NCBI GenBank assembly: GCA_965243775.1
Contig: CBDEWF010000037.1
Location: 62,001-126,000 of the forward strand
DNA: 64,000 bases
Direction: 5' to 3'
Source of the DNA: Sansalvadorimonas sp965243775
Lineage (GTDB): Bacteria; Pseudomonadota; Gammaproteobacteria; Pseudomonadales; Endozoicomonadaceae
Shown: one piece after another, positions 25,925 to 36,426 of the stretch
Numbering within the stretch: position 1 is the first letter of the stretch
How the letters are laid out: every line of letters starts with the position of its first letter
Notes under the pieces: generated by a model
Told to the model about the DNA's origin: nothing
Database searches by the model: none
What the model saw: only the letters and a program-made list of their open reading frames with translations
Translations under genes and position numbers: made by a program

Positions 25925-27280
25925 CTATGCTGCCCTGGTTGATGCTTCAGGTGCCCCATGGGCTCTCTCTTCCAGCTCCTGTTTCCTCATCTCAATATGA
26001 GGGCGTTTCATGGGCATCAGCCCCTGAGGTCGCCAGGCCATCATAAAGACCATCAGCAGACCGAACATCAGCATGCGGAACTGCTCAAAGTCCCTGACCA
26101 GCTCCGGCAGGCTGGCGATAATAATGGCAGCCAGTATCACACCCCGCTGAGAGCCCATTCCCCCAAGTACCACAATGGCCAGGATCATGGCTGATTCGAT
26201 AAACGTGAACGACTCCGGGCTTATATGACTCATACGGGCAGCAAACAGGGTTCCGGCCAGGCCGGCAAACATGGCGCCAATAGTAAAGGCGGAAAGTTTG
26301 ATGGTGGTTTTATTCATTCCGAGAGACTGACAGGCAATATCATCTTCCCGAAGAGCTTCCCAGGCCCGGCCAATGGGCATGTTACGTAACCGGTTAATGA
26401 TCCAGACTGTCAGCAGAGTGATGGTCAGGGCAATGAAATAGAGGAAGATCACTTTGTGGCTGCCACTGTAGGACATATTAAGCAGGTGATGAAACGTGAT
26501 TCCTCCATCGGAAGCTGTTCGTGAAAACTCAATGCCAAACAGGGTTACCGGGGGAATCTGGCCAATACCGTTAGGCCCCCCGGTCAGCCCCGACCAGTTG
26601 TTGAGCAGAATGCGAATAATCTCACCAAACCCGAGGGTAACTATGGCAAGGTAATCGCCTCTTAATCTGAGCACCGGAAAGCCCAGGATAAAACCAAACA
26701 GGGCCGCCAGAGCTCCGGAGAACAGCAGACAGGTCCAGAAATCCAGACCAAAATACTGGTTCATCAATGCATAGCCGTAGGCACCCACTGCGTAGAAACC
26801 AACGAAGCCAAGATCAAGTAACCCCGCCAGACCGACGACAACATTCAGACCCAGGCCAAGCAGAACGTAGATCAGAATATGAATACCAAGATCAACAGCC
26901 CCTCGGGATGAGAACAGCGGCCAGATAAAAAGAGCTGTAATCAGCAATACTGTGAGTGCTTTCTTGAGCTGTTCATGGTCTTCGGGTTGTCTATTAAGAA
27001 AAGGGATTTGGAGGCTGGAGATACTGTTCGCAGGCGAACCAGAGAGCTTGGTAAGGGAGAACCAGCTAAAAGGCATTTTATTCTGGACTTTATCCCGAAA
27101 TAGCTGCACCAGAAAAATGGCTCCGGCGGCCAGAAAAATGCCAGTCAGGATAGAGCTGTCCTGTACGGACACCGTTGGAATAATATGTCCCTGTTTCAGC
27201 TGCAGGCCTAACAGTGGCAGAGCCAGAAGCAGAAAGATAACAGCAGGAATAATGGCGTTGATGGACTTTATTCGGGTCAT
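25925..27280 (-). CDS. livM: Branched-chain amino acid ABC permease LivM
   Basis: A 451-residue inner-membrane permease. The conserved permease core (about 125-420) contains VVGLAGLLDLGFVGFYAVGAY and the cytoplasmic ATPase-contact loop GRAWEALREDDIACQSLGMN. The N-terminal ~110 residues hold two or three extra hydrophobic segments, so it is longer than E. coli LivM (425). It overlaps livH by 4 bp. Confidence 0.94.
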   Translation of the reverse strand: MTRIKSINAIIPAVIFLLLALPLLGLQLKQGHIIPTVSVQDSSILTGIFLAAGAIFLVQLFRDKVQNKMPFSWFSLTKLSGSPANSISSLQIPFLNRQPEDHEQLKKALTVLLITALFIWPLFSSRGAVDLGIHILIYVLLGLGLNVVVGLAGLLDLGFVGFYAVGAYGYALMNQYFGLDFWTCLLFSGALAALFGFILGFPVLRLRGDYLAIVTLGFGEIIRILLNNWSGLTGGPNGIGQIPPVTLFGIEFSRTASDGGITFHHLLNMSYSGSHKVIFLYFIALTITLLTVWIINRLRNMPIGRAWEALREDDIACQSLGMNKTTIKLSAFTIGAMFAGLAGTLFAARMSHISPESFTFIESAMILAIVVLGGMGSQRGVILAAIIIASLPELVRDFEQFRMLMFGLLMVFMMAWRPQGLMPMKRPHIEMRKQELEERAHGAPEASTRAA

Positions 27281-28203
27281 ACTTTTTCAATCTCCGGCTT
27301 GCCAAGAATGCCCGAAGGACGGAACAGTAGAATAAAAATCAACAGACCAAAGGCGACAACGTCCTTATATTCAGAGCTGAGGTAGCCGGAGGTCAGTGAT
27401 TCGGCTATACCGAGGAGAAGACCGCCGATCATAGCCCCGGGAATACTGCCGATTCCCCCGAGCACTGCTGCAGTAAAAGCTTTAAGACCGGCAATAAATC
27501 CGAGATAAGGATTAATCACCCCGTAGTAGAGGCTGAGAAGTACTCCGGCTACAGCGGCCAATGCTGCTCCGATAACAAAGGTCAGAGCGATGATGTTGTT
27601 GGCGTTGATGCCCAGCAGCTGGGTCATGCCCATATCTTCCGCACAGGCTCTGCAGGCCCGTCCCATTCTGGAGCGTGAGATAAACAGTGTCAGCACCGCC
27701 ATACTGATAAATGTGACGGCAAAGATAACCAACTGCATCCACGACAGGCTGGCCTGGAAACCAGCTTCAGGTCCAAATGAGATACCACCGGTAATCAGCG
27801 TTGGTATGGCGATATCCCGGGAACCCTGGGCCAGTCGCACATAATTCTGCAGGAAGATGGACATACCGATAGCCGAGATCAGCGGAATCAGGCGATTGCC
27901 TCCACGTAACGGACGATAGGCAACCTGCTCAATACTGAAGCCATAGCAACTGGTAATAATAATGCTGATAACAAGGGCTGCTGCCAGCATCAGGGCGACG
28001 CTGTCGATACCAACCATGGCCAGGCCGGCCAGAACAATAAATGAAACATAGCTGCCGATCATATAGACCTCACCATGGGCAAAATTGATCATGCCTATGA
28101 TTCCGTACACCATGGTGTAACCAATGGCGATCAGGGCATAGGCACTGCCCAGGGTCAGGCCATTCAGCAGCTGCTGGATCAGGTAATAAACTGCATCTGA
28201 CAT
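27277..28203 (-). CDS. livH: Branched-chain amino acid ABC permease LivH
   Basis: A 308-residue inner-membrane permease. The family N-terminus LIQQLLNGLTLGSAYALIAI fixes the start at the ATG at 28203, since the open frame further upstream does not match the family. The motif MINFAHGEVYMIGSY and the ATPase-contact loop GRACRACAEDMGMTQLLGIN are present. It forms the channel with LivM and lies 83 bp after livK. Confidence 0.94.
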   Translation of the reverse strand: MSDAVYYLIQQLLNGLTLGSAYALIAIGYTMVYGIIGMINFAHGEVYMIGSYVSFIVLAGLAMVGIDSVALMLAAALVISIIITSCYGFSIEQVAYRPLRGGNRLIPLISAIGMSIFLQNYVRLAQGSRDIAIPTLITGGISFGPEAGFQASLSWMQLVIFAVTFISMAVLTLFISRSRMGRACRACAEDMGMTQLLGINANNIIALTFVIGAALAAVAGVLLSLYYGVINPYLGFIAGLKAFTAAVLGGIGSIPGAMIGGLLLGIAESLTSGYLSSEYKDVVAFGLLIFILLFRPSGILGKPEIEKV

Positions 28204-28286
28204 AATGAACTGCTTCTGTCTTGTTTTTTTAAAAGCCGGTGCGCGCTCTGGCACACACCAGCAGGGAACAGTTATTCAGCCAGAGG

Positions 28287-29444
28287 CTATTCTGCTACAG
28301 GCGCTTCAGCCAAAGACGTTTCAGCTAAAGACTTAGTGCCATCTTTGTGCCACTGGTAGACAACAAAATTGAAGTCTCTTAGATCACCCTTGTCATCAAA
28401 GGCCAAGGTGCCTGTTGGTGTTTTGAAGCTGATACTACGCATCGCCTGTGCAACTTCGCCGGTATTGTCGGTGCCGGCCATCTTGATGGCATCAGTCATG
28501 ACTTTCACCGCAGAGTACGCCGGGAATACGAACGGGCCGGTGGCGTCTTCACCCTTGCCGGAGATATAGTCAACAATGGCTTCGTTGGCTGGATCCTGGT
28601 CAAAGCTCTTGGGCAGGGTCACCAGCAATCCTTCGGAAGCGGCACCGGCAATAGCAGAGATATCCTTGTTGCCCACACCTTCTGGTCCCATAAACTGGGC
28701 TGTCAGACCTTTCTCTGCACTCTGGCGCAGAATCAGCCCCAGTTCCGGGTGGTAACCACCGTAATAAACAAAGTCGACATTTTCTTTCTGCATCTTGGCG
28801 ATAAGAGCAGAGAAGTCTTTGTCACCGGCGGTGATACCTTCAAAGAGAACAATGTTGACACCGGCAACGGTCAGCTCATCACGAACAGATGTTGCCAGCC
28901 CCTCGCCGTATTGCTGTTTGTCATGAATAACGGCAACACGCTCGGGCTTGATACTGCTGAGAATATAGCGGGCAGCTGTCGGGCCCTGCATGCTGTCCAG
29001 GCCGATGGTTCGGAAAATCAACTTGTGACCGCGGGTAGTAATTTCAGGGCTGGTTGATGCTGCGGTAATCATCAGTACCCCCTCGTCTTCATAAATATCT
29101 GAAGCTGGTTGGGTGCTGGAAGAGCAGAGGTGCCCCACAACATATTTAATGCCGGCATTAACGATTTTATTGGCAACGGCTACCGCCTGTTTGGGATCAC
29201 AGGCATCATCATAGATAACTGCTTCCAGCATACGGCCATCAATGCCACCTGCCTTGTTGATACGCTCAATAGCGGCTTTGGCTCCGATAAACTGCATGTC
29301 GCCATACTGGGCTACTGGCCCTGTGACTGGTCCAGCCAGGCCAATCTTGAGAGTGGAGGTTTCTTCCTGCTGCTGTGAACACCCGGTAAGAAGTGAAAAT
29401 GCTACGGCTGTCCCTGCCAAGGCGGCTCGCAGTTTATTATTCAT
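28287..29444 (-). CDS. livK: Branched-chain amino acid binding protein LivK/BraC, predicted lipoprotein
   Basis: A 385-residue substrate-binding protein of the type I periplasmic fold. Family patterns include LKIGLAGPVTGPVAQYGDM, GGIDGRMLEAVIYDDACDPKQAV and VVGHLCSSSTQPAS. The signal peptide ends in a lipobox, LLTGC (Cys22). The protein is therefore probably lipid-anchored, unlike the soluble LivK/BraC of E. coli and Pseudomonas. It is the first gene of the operon, so the promoter should lie in 29445-29628. Confidence 0.93.
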   Translation of the reverse strand: MNNKLRAALAGTAVAFSLLTGCSQQQEETSTLKIGLAGPVTGPVAQYGDMQFIGAKAAIERINKAGGIDGRMLEAVIYDDACDPKQAVAVANKIVNAGIKYVVGHLCSSSTQPASDIYEDEGVLMITAASTSPEITTRGHKLIFRTIGLDSMQGPTAARYILSSIKPERVAVIHDKQQYGEGLATSVRDELTVAGVNIVLFEGITAGDKDFSALIAKMQKENVDFVYYGGYHPELGLILRQSAEKGLTAQFMGPEGVGNKDISAIAGAASEGLLVTLPKSFDQDPANEAIVDYISGKGEDATGPFVFPAYSAVKVMTDAIKMAGTDNTGEVAQAMRSISFKTPTGTLAFDDKGDLRDFNFVVYQWHKDGTKSLAETSLAEAPVAE

Positions 29445-29628
29445 ATTGTCGGCTCTCTTGGTCTTTTTGTTGTTATTTATTTATGAACATCTTTTTATCA
29501 CAGGGAGTAATGAAAAAATGTTACTTTGCCTATGGCTGTTTGCAGGAAATAAAAAATATCCCTGACAGGGTGTCGTTATACAGGAAAGTGTATTGATATA
29601 ACAGTGCCCAGAGGGGGCATGGCTCACT

Positions 29629-31984
29629 ATGGCTGTCAGTAGCGATAACAGAACTGTTCGAACATTAAGTAATGCTCAGCTGTCTTTATCTGTAATGATT
29701 AATGGTAGGTATGGACGTTGGTGCAATGAATACCGTTCTGTCTCTATGGTGGGCTCAGGATGTAAACCAACCGCTACAGATAATAACGAGGCTTTGTCGA
29801 GGGTTACAGAAAAGCAAGATGCTGTGAACCGTGATACAGCTGATCTGGCTCGATGGATGGTAGAGGATTCGCAACAAGGGTTTCTCTATGATCAGGCTGG
29901 CTTTCTCAGGGATTACTTTGACACGTTTACTGAGGAGTTGAGTGGTTCGCAGCAGAATATCAAGATGCGCCAAAACCTTGAAGCGTATAAAGAGTTCTGT
30001 CGAACAGGGGATATATCCTTCGATTGATTTTTTTGCGGAGATAAAGGAGAAGGGACGGGCCTGGTTCGAGGTGATCTTCATGTTGCATTTTGCAGGTTAC
30101 CCCACCGAATCTTTTACCAACGAACAGCTTGGATTGGATGGTCATAAAGGGGCTTTGTGTCAGAACCGGGTATTTCAAGCCGTTTTTGAAAAGCTGAGGG
30201 CGTGTAATGGGGGACGGCGTACTGGTGATTATATCCAGTTTGTGTCCTGGCTGGTCTGCCTTGATATTCTTAGAGAGTTCCCTTCCGAGGTTGCCAATAC
30301 TATGGTTCAATCGTGGTTTTTGTCTATGAGGGTAGAGTTTTGCGATTCTGTATCAGAGGATGAGGCAAATGACCGATGCGAATATGACCCCCAGTGTTTG
30401 TCTTCATACGGCAGAGGTTCCTTTCCTGCCTCTATATTCGATTATCGAGGTTTTGAAAGTTATAACTATTACTTTCACCCAGTCATGTTGTCTATCGTAC
30501 TGGAATATGCGCCGCAAAATTACCGGCTTAAAGCTATAGAATACTGGTTAACAGATGAAGGTGAGCCTGCCACAGCTGCTCGAAAAAGGATTTTCCATCA
30601 AAACTATTATCCTCTGAACACTTTTTTTGAAGAGTATTATCTGTGGAATACGCTGGTTATGCCTATTACCGCACATTTGCCGTCTCCCCTTGGAGCATAT
30701 TTAGTAGATGATTTTGGACAGTTTGGTAAGGGGATAAATCTGTCATCATTTGATGTGATAGAGCCAAAAGATGTCATCAGCGTATTTGGCCGAACCTTGA
30801 AATGCATGGCAGATGATGGCGTTCAGCACTTTTGTAAAATTCAATCAGTAGAAGAGAGTGAAGCGGACTTCTTTTATACTTATCAAGTATTGAAGTGGGT
30901 CTGGTGTAAGAGAGAAAACCTTCAGCTTGAAAGCGAAGCCGTTGTACCAGAAAGCCTTTTCAAGCTGGATAACCCGGAAGAGTTTTTGCGAAAAACGGCT
31001 CTTTCTAATGAAGACCAAATCAAAATAAAGGCATTGATTGGCCATGGTTCCCGTCTTGTTATGTTATTTAGCTGCCCGATAGATAAACCTTACGATCAAT
31101 ATGTTTATGATGTGCCTGATCCTGAGATTGCCATGGAAGGACTTATTAAGTACGCCAGTGACTATGGTCGTTTGTGGTTTTGTGGATTATTGGGGCCTTC
31201 TTCCATTAATGCTTATCATGATTCTGAAGACAATGAGCGGCATATTTTTTTATGCTCTTATGTGAATAAAACCTGTGAAGGGGCTCTTGAACGCTGGAAT
31301 AGAGATGCGACCAATTATCCTAATGTGGGGGGTAGGGTTGGTATGCGTGACCGGGGAGATATCCGCAAGCCAGACGACGTAAAACAAGGATTTGTCAATA
31401 AATCGAGAGACGCCAGTGATCCACTGGCGAACAATAAAAAACGACTTAATGAATTGGGGCGTACGGCTCAAGGAGTGGTCTTGCTTTATTCCCGCTGTTT
31501 TCATGGTCATTTTGACCACTCTAGTTCAAATAGTGTGAAAAAGATTGAGCAGGAAGTCGGCCTGCTGCTGGCAAAGTTATTCTGTCAGGCTGCTCCATTG
31601 AGTGAGGAACAGTGTCTTAAGTTTTTACAGCAGGATGACCTTCTGGCCCAGTGTGCCCGGGAGGTAAGCTATTGGACGGCAAAAGATGTTCCCTACGTAA
31701 AAGATTTGCGCAAATCTGTTATTAATCGGGATGTTTATCCTCATCTTCCTATCAAAATGCGGGGGGCTATTTTAGCTAAAGATGATTGGGATTTTTTGAC
31801 CGATAAGGGTTTTCATGACCCAAAGAGAGATCAGGGGGATGAATGCCAGCTGGGGAGTGGAAGCGGGCGCAACCCTTTGATTGCACTTAATGCATTAATT
31901 ACCAAGATGCTTTGCCATATTGTTGTGGCTACCTGTGATGCCAGTGAAAGGATGCCTCACAATGTATCCTGGTCACCTGTATAG
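29629..31984 (+). pseudogene. Large unrecognised gene split by one frameshift
   Basis: Two overlapping frames (29629-30027 and the frame ending at 31984) read as one protein of about 784 residues if one G is removed from the run of four at 30007-30010. The join then reads EFCRTG-IYPSIDFFAEI. A start inside the overlap for the second half has no good ribosome site, so a single gene is more likely. No domain is recognised. The product has no signal peptide or membrane segment and is rich in aromatic residues and Cys. The break may be a real inactivating mutation or a homopolymer sequencing error. Confidence 0.6.
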
Positions 31985-32102
31985 CAAACGATTGCATTGT
32001 TATTTTTTTGCAGTCAGATCATTCTGACAATGATGTTCAAGGATATGGTCGATTTGACAGGGGATTAACAAACAAGAGGGGTGTAAAGGGAGAATAAAGA
32101 GT

Positions 32103-32136
32103 AAAACCAAAGGTGAAACCGGGGCGTTTCACCTTT
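32103..32136 (-). terminator. Terminator after rpiA
   Basis: AAAGGTGAAAC and GTTTCACCTTT form an 11-bp perfect stem with a six-base loop. On the minus strand it is followed by GG and TTTT. It lies 11 bp past the rpiA stop. Confidence 0.7.
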
Positions 32137-32146
32137 GTGCTATTGG

Positions 32147-32818
32147 TTAAGCCTTCAGGGTTTTCACACCTTCTGGAGTACCGAGCAGCAAAACATCAGC
32201 CGGGCGGGCTGCAAACAGACCATTGGTGACCACACCGGTAATCTGGTTGATTTTGGTTTCCATTTCCACAGGGTTGGTAATGGACATATTCCAGACATCC
32301 AGGATGACATTACCGTTATCGGTGATAACACCTTCGCGGAAGGCTGGGTCACCGCCCAGTTTCACCAGTTCACGGGCCACATGGCTGCGAGCCATGGGGA
32401 TCACTTCTACTGGCAGGGGGAACTGGCCCAGTACATCGACGAGTTTGGATTCATCGGCAATACAGACAAACTCTCTGGATACCGCCGCAACAATCTTTTC
32501 CCGGGTCAGGGCAGCACCCCCACCCTTGATCAGGTTCAGGTGGCTGTCACTTTCATCGGCACCATCAATATAGAAACGCAGCTCGGAAACGCTGTTCAGA
32601 TCATAAACAGGAATACCATGATTTTTCAGGCGTTCGGCACTGGCTTCAGAGCTGGCAACAGCGCCGTCAAAGCGGTTCTTGACTCTGGCAAGGGCGTCAA
32701 TAAAGAAGTTGGCAGTGGAGCCTGTGCCAATGCCGAGAATCATATTGTCTTCAAGGTGGGGAAGAATGTAATCCAGTGCTGCCTGGGCAACTGCCTGTTT
32801 GAGCTCGTCCTGGGTCAT
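32147..32818 (-). CDS. rpiA: Ribose-5-phosphate isomerase A
   Basis: This enzyme interconverts ribose 5-phosphate and ribulose 5-phosphate in the pentose phosphate pathway. The 223 residues are close to E. coli RpiA (219). Signatures are ILGIGTGSTANFFIDAL, YIDGADESD and LIKGGGAALTREKIVA, with the catalytic acidic and lysine residues present. It is divergent from ilvA. In E. coli rpiA lies on the far side of ygfA-ssrS-zapA, so its place here fits an ancient gene order. Confidence 0.96.
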   Translation of the reverse strand: MTQDELKQAVAQAALDYILPHLEDNMILGIGTGSTANFFIDALARVKNRFDGAVASSEASAERLKNHGIPVYDLNSVSELRFYIDGADESDSHLNLIKGGGAALTREKIVAAVSREFVCIADESKLVDVLGQFPLPVEVIPMARSHVARELVKLGGDPAFREGVITDNGNVILDVWNMSITNPVEMETKINQITGVVTNGLFAARPADVLLLGTPEGVKTLKA

Positions 32819-32962
32819 GGAGAAATCCTGAGTCTGGTGGAAACAGCCGACAATTATACGGGTTCTTTAGATTTTTTGACCGGACAGATGGCATTGGCAG
32901 GCTGTAGTTACGTACAATCATCCAACAATCATAAATGAACCACAAACAAGCACTATAAGTTT

Positions 32963-34477
32963 ATGCTGACTCAGTACATCAGAAAGATCCTCGAAGCACC
33001 GGTCTATGACGTGGCCGTAGAAACCCCTTTGCACTCCGCCCCCTTTCTGAGTGAACGACTGATTAATAATATTTTGGTGAAGCGCGAAGACTTGCAGCCG
33101 GTATTCTCGTTCAAGGTTCGTGGTGCATACAACAAGATGATACAGCTGTACCGGGAGGAGCGGGATAAGGGCGTGGTTTGTGCCTCGGCCGGTAATCATG
33201 CCCAGGGGGTCGCCCTTTCTGCAAAGAAGCTTGGGATCAGAGCTGTCATTGTCATGCCGACCACGACACCGGATATCAAGGTAAAAGCCGTTCGTGCTCG
33301 CGGTGGAGAGGTTGTCCTCCATGGGGATTCATTTGATGAATCTCTGACCTATGCCCTTTCTCTGGAAAAGAATGAAGGTTTAAGTTTTATCCATCCCTAT
33401 GATGATCCCGACACTATTGCAGGACAGGGAACAGTCGGTATGGAAATTCTGCGGCAGCACTCTGGAAAAATTGATGCTGTTTTTGTTCCTGTTGGTGGTG
33501 GTGGACTGATCGCCGGTATTGCGGCTTATATAAAATACCTGAGGCCGGAAACCCGTGTTGTTGGTGTGGAGTATGAAGAGTCCGCCTGTCTGAAAGCGGC
33601 TATGGAAACCGGGGAACGGGTGGTTCTTTCACAGGTTGGACTGTTTGCTGATGGTGTCGCTGTTGCTCAGATCGGAGAAGAGTCATTCCGGCTCTGCCAG
33701 CACTATGTTGATGAGGTGATTACCGTCAGTGCCGACGAAGTTTGTGCTGCCATCAAGGATCTGTTTGAAGATACACGCTCTCTAACGGAAACTGCGGGAG
33801 CCATTGCAACAGCGGGCTTGAAAAAGTATGTCGAGCGGGATGAAGTTCAGGGACAGACCCTGGTAACCATCGCCAGTGGCGCCAATATCAACTTTGACCG
33901 TTTGCGCTATGTGGCCGAACGTGCTGACCTGGGTGAAGGTAAAGAAGCCATTCTTGGTGTCACTATTCCGGAAAAGCCTGGCAGCTTCAGACGCTTCTGT
34001 GAAACTATCGGGCGACGCAATATCACAGAGTTCAATTACCGTTACTTTGATGATCGGGATGCCCGGATTTTTGTTGGAGTACAGATGCACCCGGAAACAG
34101 AGACCCGAGACCGTCTCATCAATGAACTGTCAAAGGCCGGTTACCCGGTTCAGGATTTGACTGATAACGAGATGGCCAAGCTCCATGTCCGCCATATGGT
34201 CGGTGGCCATGCTCCCGGGATCACAGACGAAGTCGTCTATCGGTTTGAGTTCCCGGAACGTCCCGGAGCACTGCTGAGGTTTCTGCAAAGTGTGGGCAGC
34301 CACTGGAATATCTCCATGTTCCATTACCGCAATCATGGTGCTGCCTATGGGCGTGTTGTTGTGGGGATGCAGGTTCCCGAAGATGAGCGGCACCATATTC
34401 CGGCGTTTCTTGATGAAGTGGGTTATCACTACTGGGAAGAGAGTGATAACAGTGCTTATGAGCTGTTTTTAAGCTAA
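32963..34477 (+). CDS. ilvA: Threonine deaminase, biosynthetic (IlvA)
   Basis: This PLP enzyme turns threonine into 2-oxobutanoate, the first step of isoleucine synthesis, and is inhibited by isoleucine. The 504 residues comprise a catalytic domain (about 1-320) and two ACT-like regulatory domains (about 330-400 and 425-500). The PLP lysine is in FSFKVRGAY (Lys51), the phosphate loop is VGGGGLIAGIA, and a further signature is SAGNHAQGVALSA. The length matches E. coli IlvA (514). No strong ribosome site is visible before ATG 32963. A MITE-like repeat begins directly after the stop. Confidence 0.96.
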   Translation: MLTQYIRKILEAPVYDVAVETPLHSAPFLSERLINNILVKREDLQPVFSFKVRGAYNKMIQLYREERDKGVVCASAGNHAQGVALSAKKLGIRAVIVMPTTTPDIKVKAVRARGGEVVLHGDSFDESLTYALSLEKNEGLSFIHPYDDPDTIAGQGTVGMEILRQHSGKIDAVFVPVGGGGLIAGIAAYIKYLRPETRVVGVEYEESACLKAAMETGERVVLSQVGLFADGVAVAQIGEESFRLCQHYVDEVITVSADEVCAAIKDLFEDTRSLTETAGAIATAGLKKYVERDEVQGQTLVTIASGANINFDRLRYVAERADLGEGKEAILGVTIPEKPGSFRRFCETIGRRNITEFNYRYFDDRDARIFVGVQMHPETETRDRLINELSKAGYPVQDLTDNEMAKLHVRHMVGGHAPGITDEVVYRFEFPERPGALLRFLQSVGSHWNISMFHYRNHGAAYGRVVVGMQVPEDERHHIPAFLDEVGYHYWEESDNSAYELFLS

Positions 34478-34638
34478 AGCCTGTTCATAATCTTTCACAG
34501 ATAGCGAAAATGACGAGAAAAGTTTCTGTTTCTTTAGTTTTGTGAGGCGCATAGTGGTGCTATGTAACGAGCAAAACCAAAGGAACAGGGGCTATTATTC
34601 AGCATTTGCAGCCTGCGATAAGATTATGAACAGGCTCT
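34478..34638 (+). repeat. MITE-like repeat, copy 1
   Basis: A 161-bp element with perfect 17-bp terminal inverted repeats (AGCCTGTTCATAATCTT). It begins on the base after the ilvA stop. The interior has a smaller palindrome around GCATAGTGGTGCTATG. It has no coding capacity. A second copy, similar along its whole length, lies in the opposite orientation at 43221-43382. This fits a short non-autonomous transposon. Confidence 0.75.
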
Positions 34639-34668
34639 AAGTACCTGACTTTTTAAGTAGCGATTGGT

Positions 34669-36294
34669 TTATAGCTGCTTTTGCCATACAAAGGTGGGAT
34701 CCAGCAAATTGTCGAAGTAAGATGCCAGTTGACTGCCGTCATCATCAAAGACACAATCCTCTTCTCTCATTTGAGTAAACAAAGATCGTGGCAATGTTAT
34801 ATTCTCTTTGTCAGTCGTAGTGGGAACTCTGGAGTTATTTCTGCCTCGCAGGTTTGGTGGCTGTACTGGTATTTGTTGAAATTGAAAACTTTCTGCTTTC
34901 CTGGCTAACCTGTCTGCAGCCATGCTGTATGGGTAAACACTTAAAACCCTTGTAACTGTTATTGGGAGCGTTGAGTTGCCTGCTACTGGCGAATGAACTG
35001 ATTTTTGAGCGATAGAAAAATAAGAGCTTTTTATTCCGGTAAACTCATAGTCATCAGGGTATCCCGCAGGCTCTGTTTTATTGAGGAGAGTTGCAAAGTA
35101 GCCACGGGAACATGACTCTATCATAAATGTTGGATTGATTACGCCAGAGAATGGACCTGGGTGTTCTTTGCCTTTAGTAATTGTGATTTTATCTTTCAAT
35201 TCATCTGGAGCAGAGTCATCATCTTGTTGAGCAAATACTGCCAGAGAGTGATATGTTGGTTTAAAACCCTGTGGCAGAATGTATTCAATATTGTTGCATT
35301 GTCCACTGTATAATGTTTGCTCTTCAGTGTGCACTACCAGTTGGTTGAGTATCGTCTTGATACATTCTGATGCTTTACCTTCCGCTTTGTCTGATTGGGG
35401 CAGACCTGGATATAACTGAAGGTTAACCATGGCTGTGTCAGGATCTGGTGGGCTCTCACTCTGGCTGAGAATCAGTGGAATATTTTCTATATCGTCATTT
35501 GTGGCTGGGTATCGCTCAGTATCTTGTCGTACGTAGTACAGGGTTGGACTTCTTGCCTCAATTTCAACGGTTTGGCTGGAATAAGACAGGGTTGAGTTTT
35601 CAAAAAAAGCGAGTCCGTGGATAGTATTTTCGAAGGCAATGGCAACTAATCCTTTATCAGGGAATTTTCTGATCGTTAATATTTTGTGTTTTGTAGTTAC
35701 TTTTCCAACAATAAGCGAGGATAAGAGTGAATAATATTTTTGATTTTCTTTTTTGTATTTAATTGTTATTGGAAATATTGGATAAATGTAGTCACCTCTA
35801 TCCATTACCATAATATCAATGGGAGCGATATTTGCCTCATTATCGTCATCGATTGGTAGAAAAGAGCTCGGCGGATCGTTTTTAGGCCAGGCAATACCAA
35901 CATCAACAAGGTAGGTATGGACTATAGTTTTCTGAATATATACATCGCTGGATTCTAAGGGTATGTTAGGAATAATATATTCACTGAAGTGGTTATTTTG
36001 ACTGCTCTCAAGTTTAACACAATCTGAGTTCTGATCATGATCTTTGCATAATGGTTTTCCCTGGATTTGAGCCAGTATTTCAATAATCTGCCCATCAGGA
36101 ATCGGCTTATCAAAGGTTATCTGTTCGGCCCCTAAAATAATTTTTTCGTTGTTAGAGGCTCCATCTGCCGTCTTTATATAGACGACAATAAAAACACTGC
36201 TACTGCCGTCAACGGCCAACACCGAATTCATGTAAAACAGACAAAGACTTACCATAAATCGCAGGACAAACTTAACCGAAGAATATAAGCCCAT
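34669..36294 (-). CDS. Secreted protein of unknown function, 541 residues
   Basis: A signal peptide (VLRFMVSLCLFYMNSVLAV, cleavage near residue 28) is followed by a long, mostly beta-like, polar sequence with several Cys residues (KPLCKDHDQNSDCVKL, SECIKTIL, IESCSRG). I recognise no domain. The base composition is visibly AT-richer than neighbouring housekeeping genes, which suggests an accessory gene. It lies between the MITE-like repeat and the sucrose insertion, alone on its strand. Confidence 0.75.
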   Translation of the reverse strand: MGLYSSVKFVLRFMVSLCLFYMNSVLAVDGSSSVFIVVYIKTADGASNNEKIILGAEQITFDKPIPDGQIIEILAQIQGKPLCKDHDQNSDCVKLESSQNNHFSEYIIPNIPLESSDVYIQKTIVHTYLVDVGIAWPKNDPPSSFLPIDDDNEANIAPIDIMVMDRGDYIYPIFPITIKYKKENQKYYSLLSSLIVGKVTTKHKILTIRKFPDKGLVAIAFENTIHGLAFFENSTLSYSSQTVEIEARSPTLYYVRQDTERYPATNDDIENIPLILSQSESPPDPDTAMVNLQLYPGLPQSDKAEGKASECIKTILNQLVVHTEEQTLYSGQCNNIEYILPQGFKPTYHSLAVFAQQDDDSAPDELKDKITITKGKEHPGPFSGVINPTFMIESCSRGYFATLLNKTEPAGYPDDYEFTGIKSSYFSIAQKSVHSPVAGNSTLPITVTRVLSVYPYSMAADRLARKAESFQFQQIPVQPPNLRGRNNSRVPTTTDKENITLPRSLFTQMREEDCVFDDDGSQLASYFDNLLDPTFVWQKQL

Positions 36295-36426
36295 TGCGAT
36301 GCACCTGACAGCTAAATAGCCTGGGTGCAGAAGCTAGCCTAATTTTTGGGAATTACCATCTCTTTTTTCGACCATGCAAAGTTCCTTTTTGTCATTCAGG
36401 TATGACGAAAAGGGCCATGACCTAAA

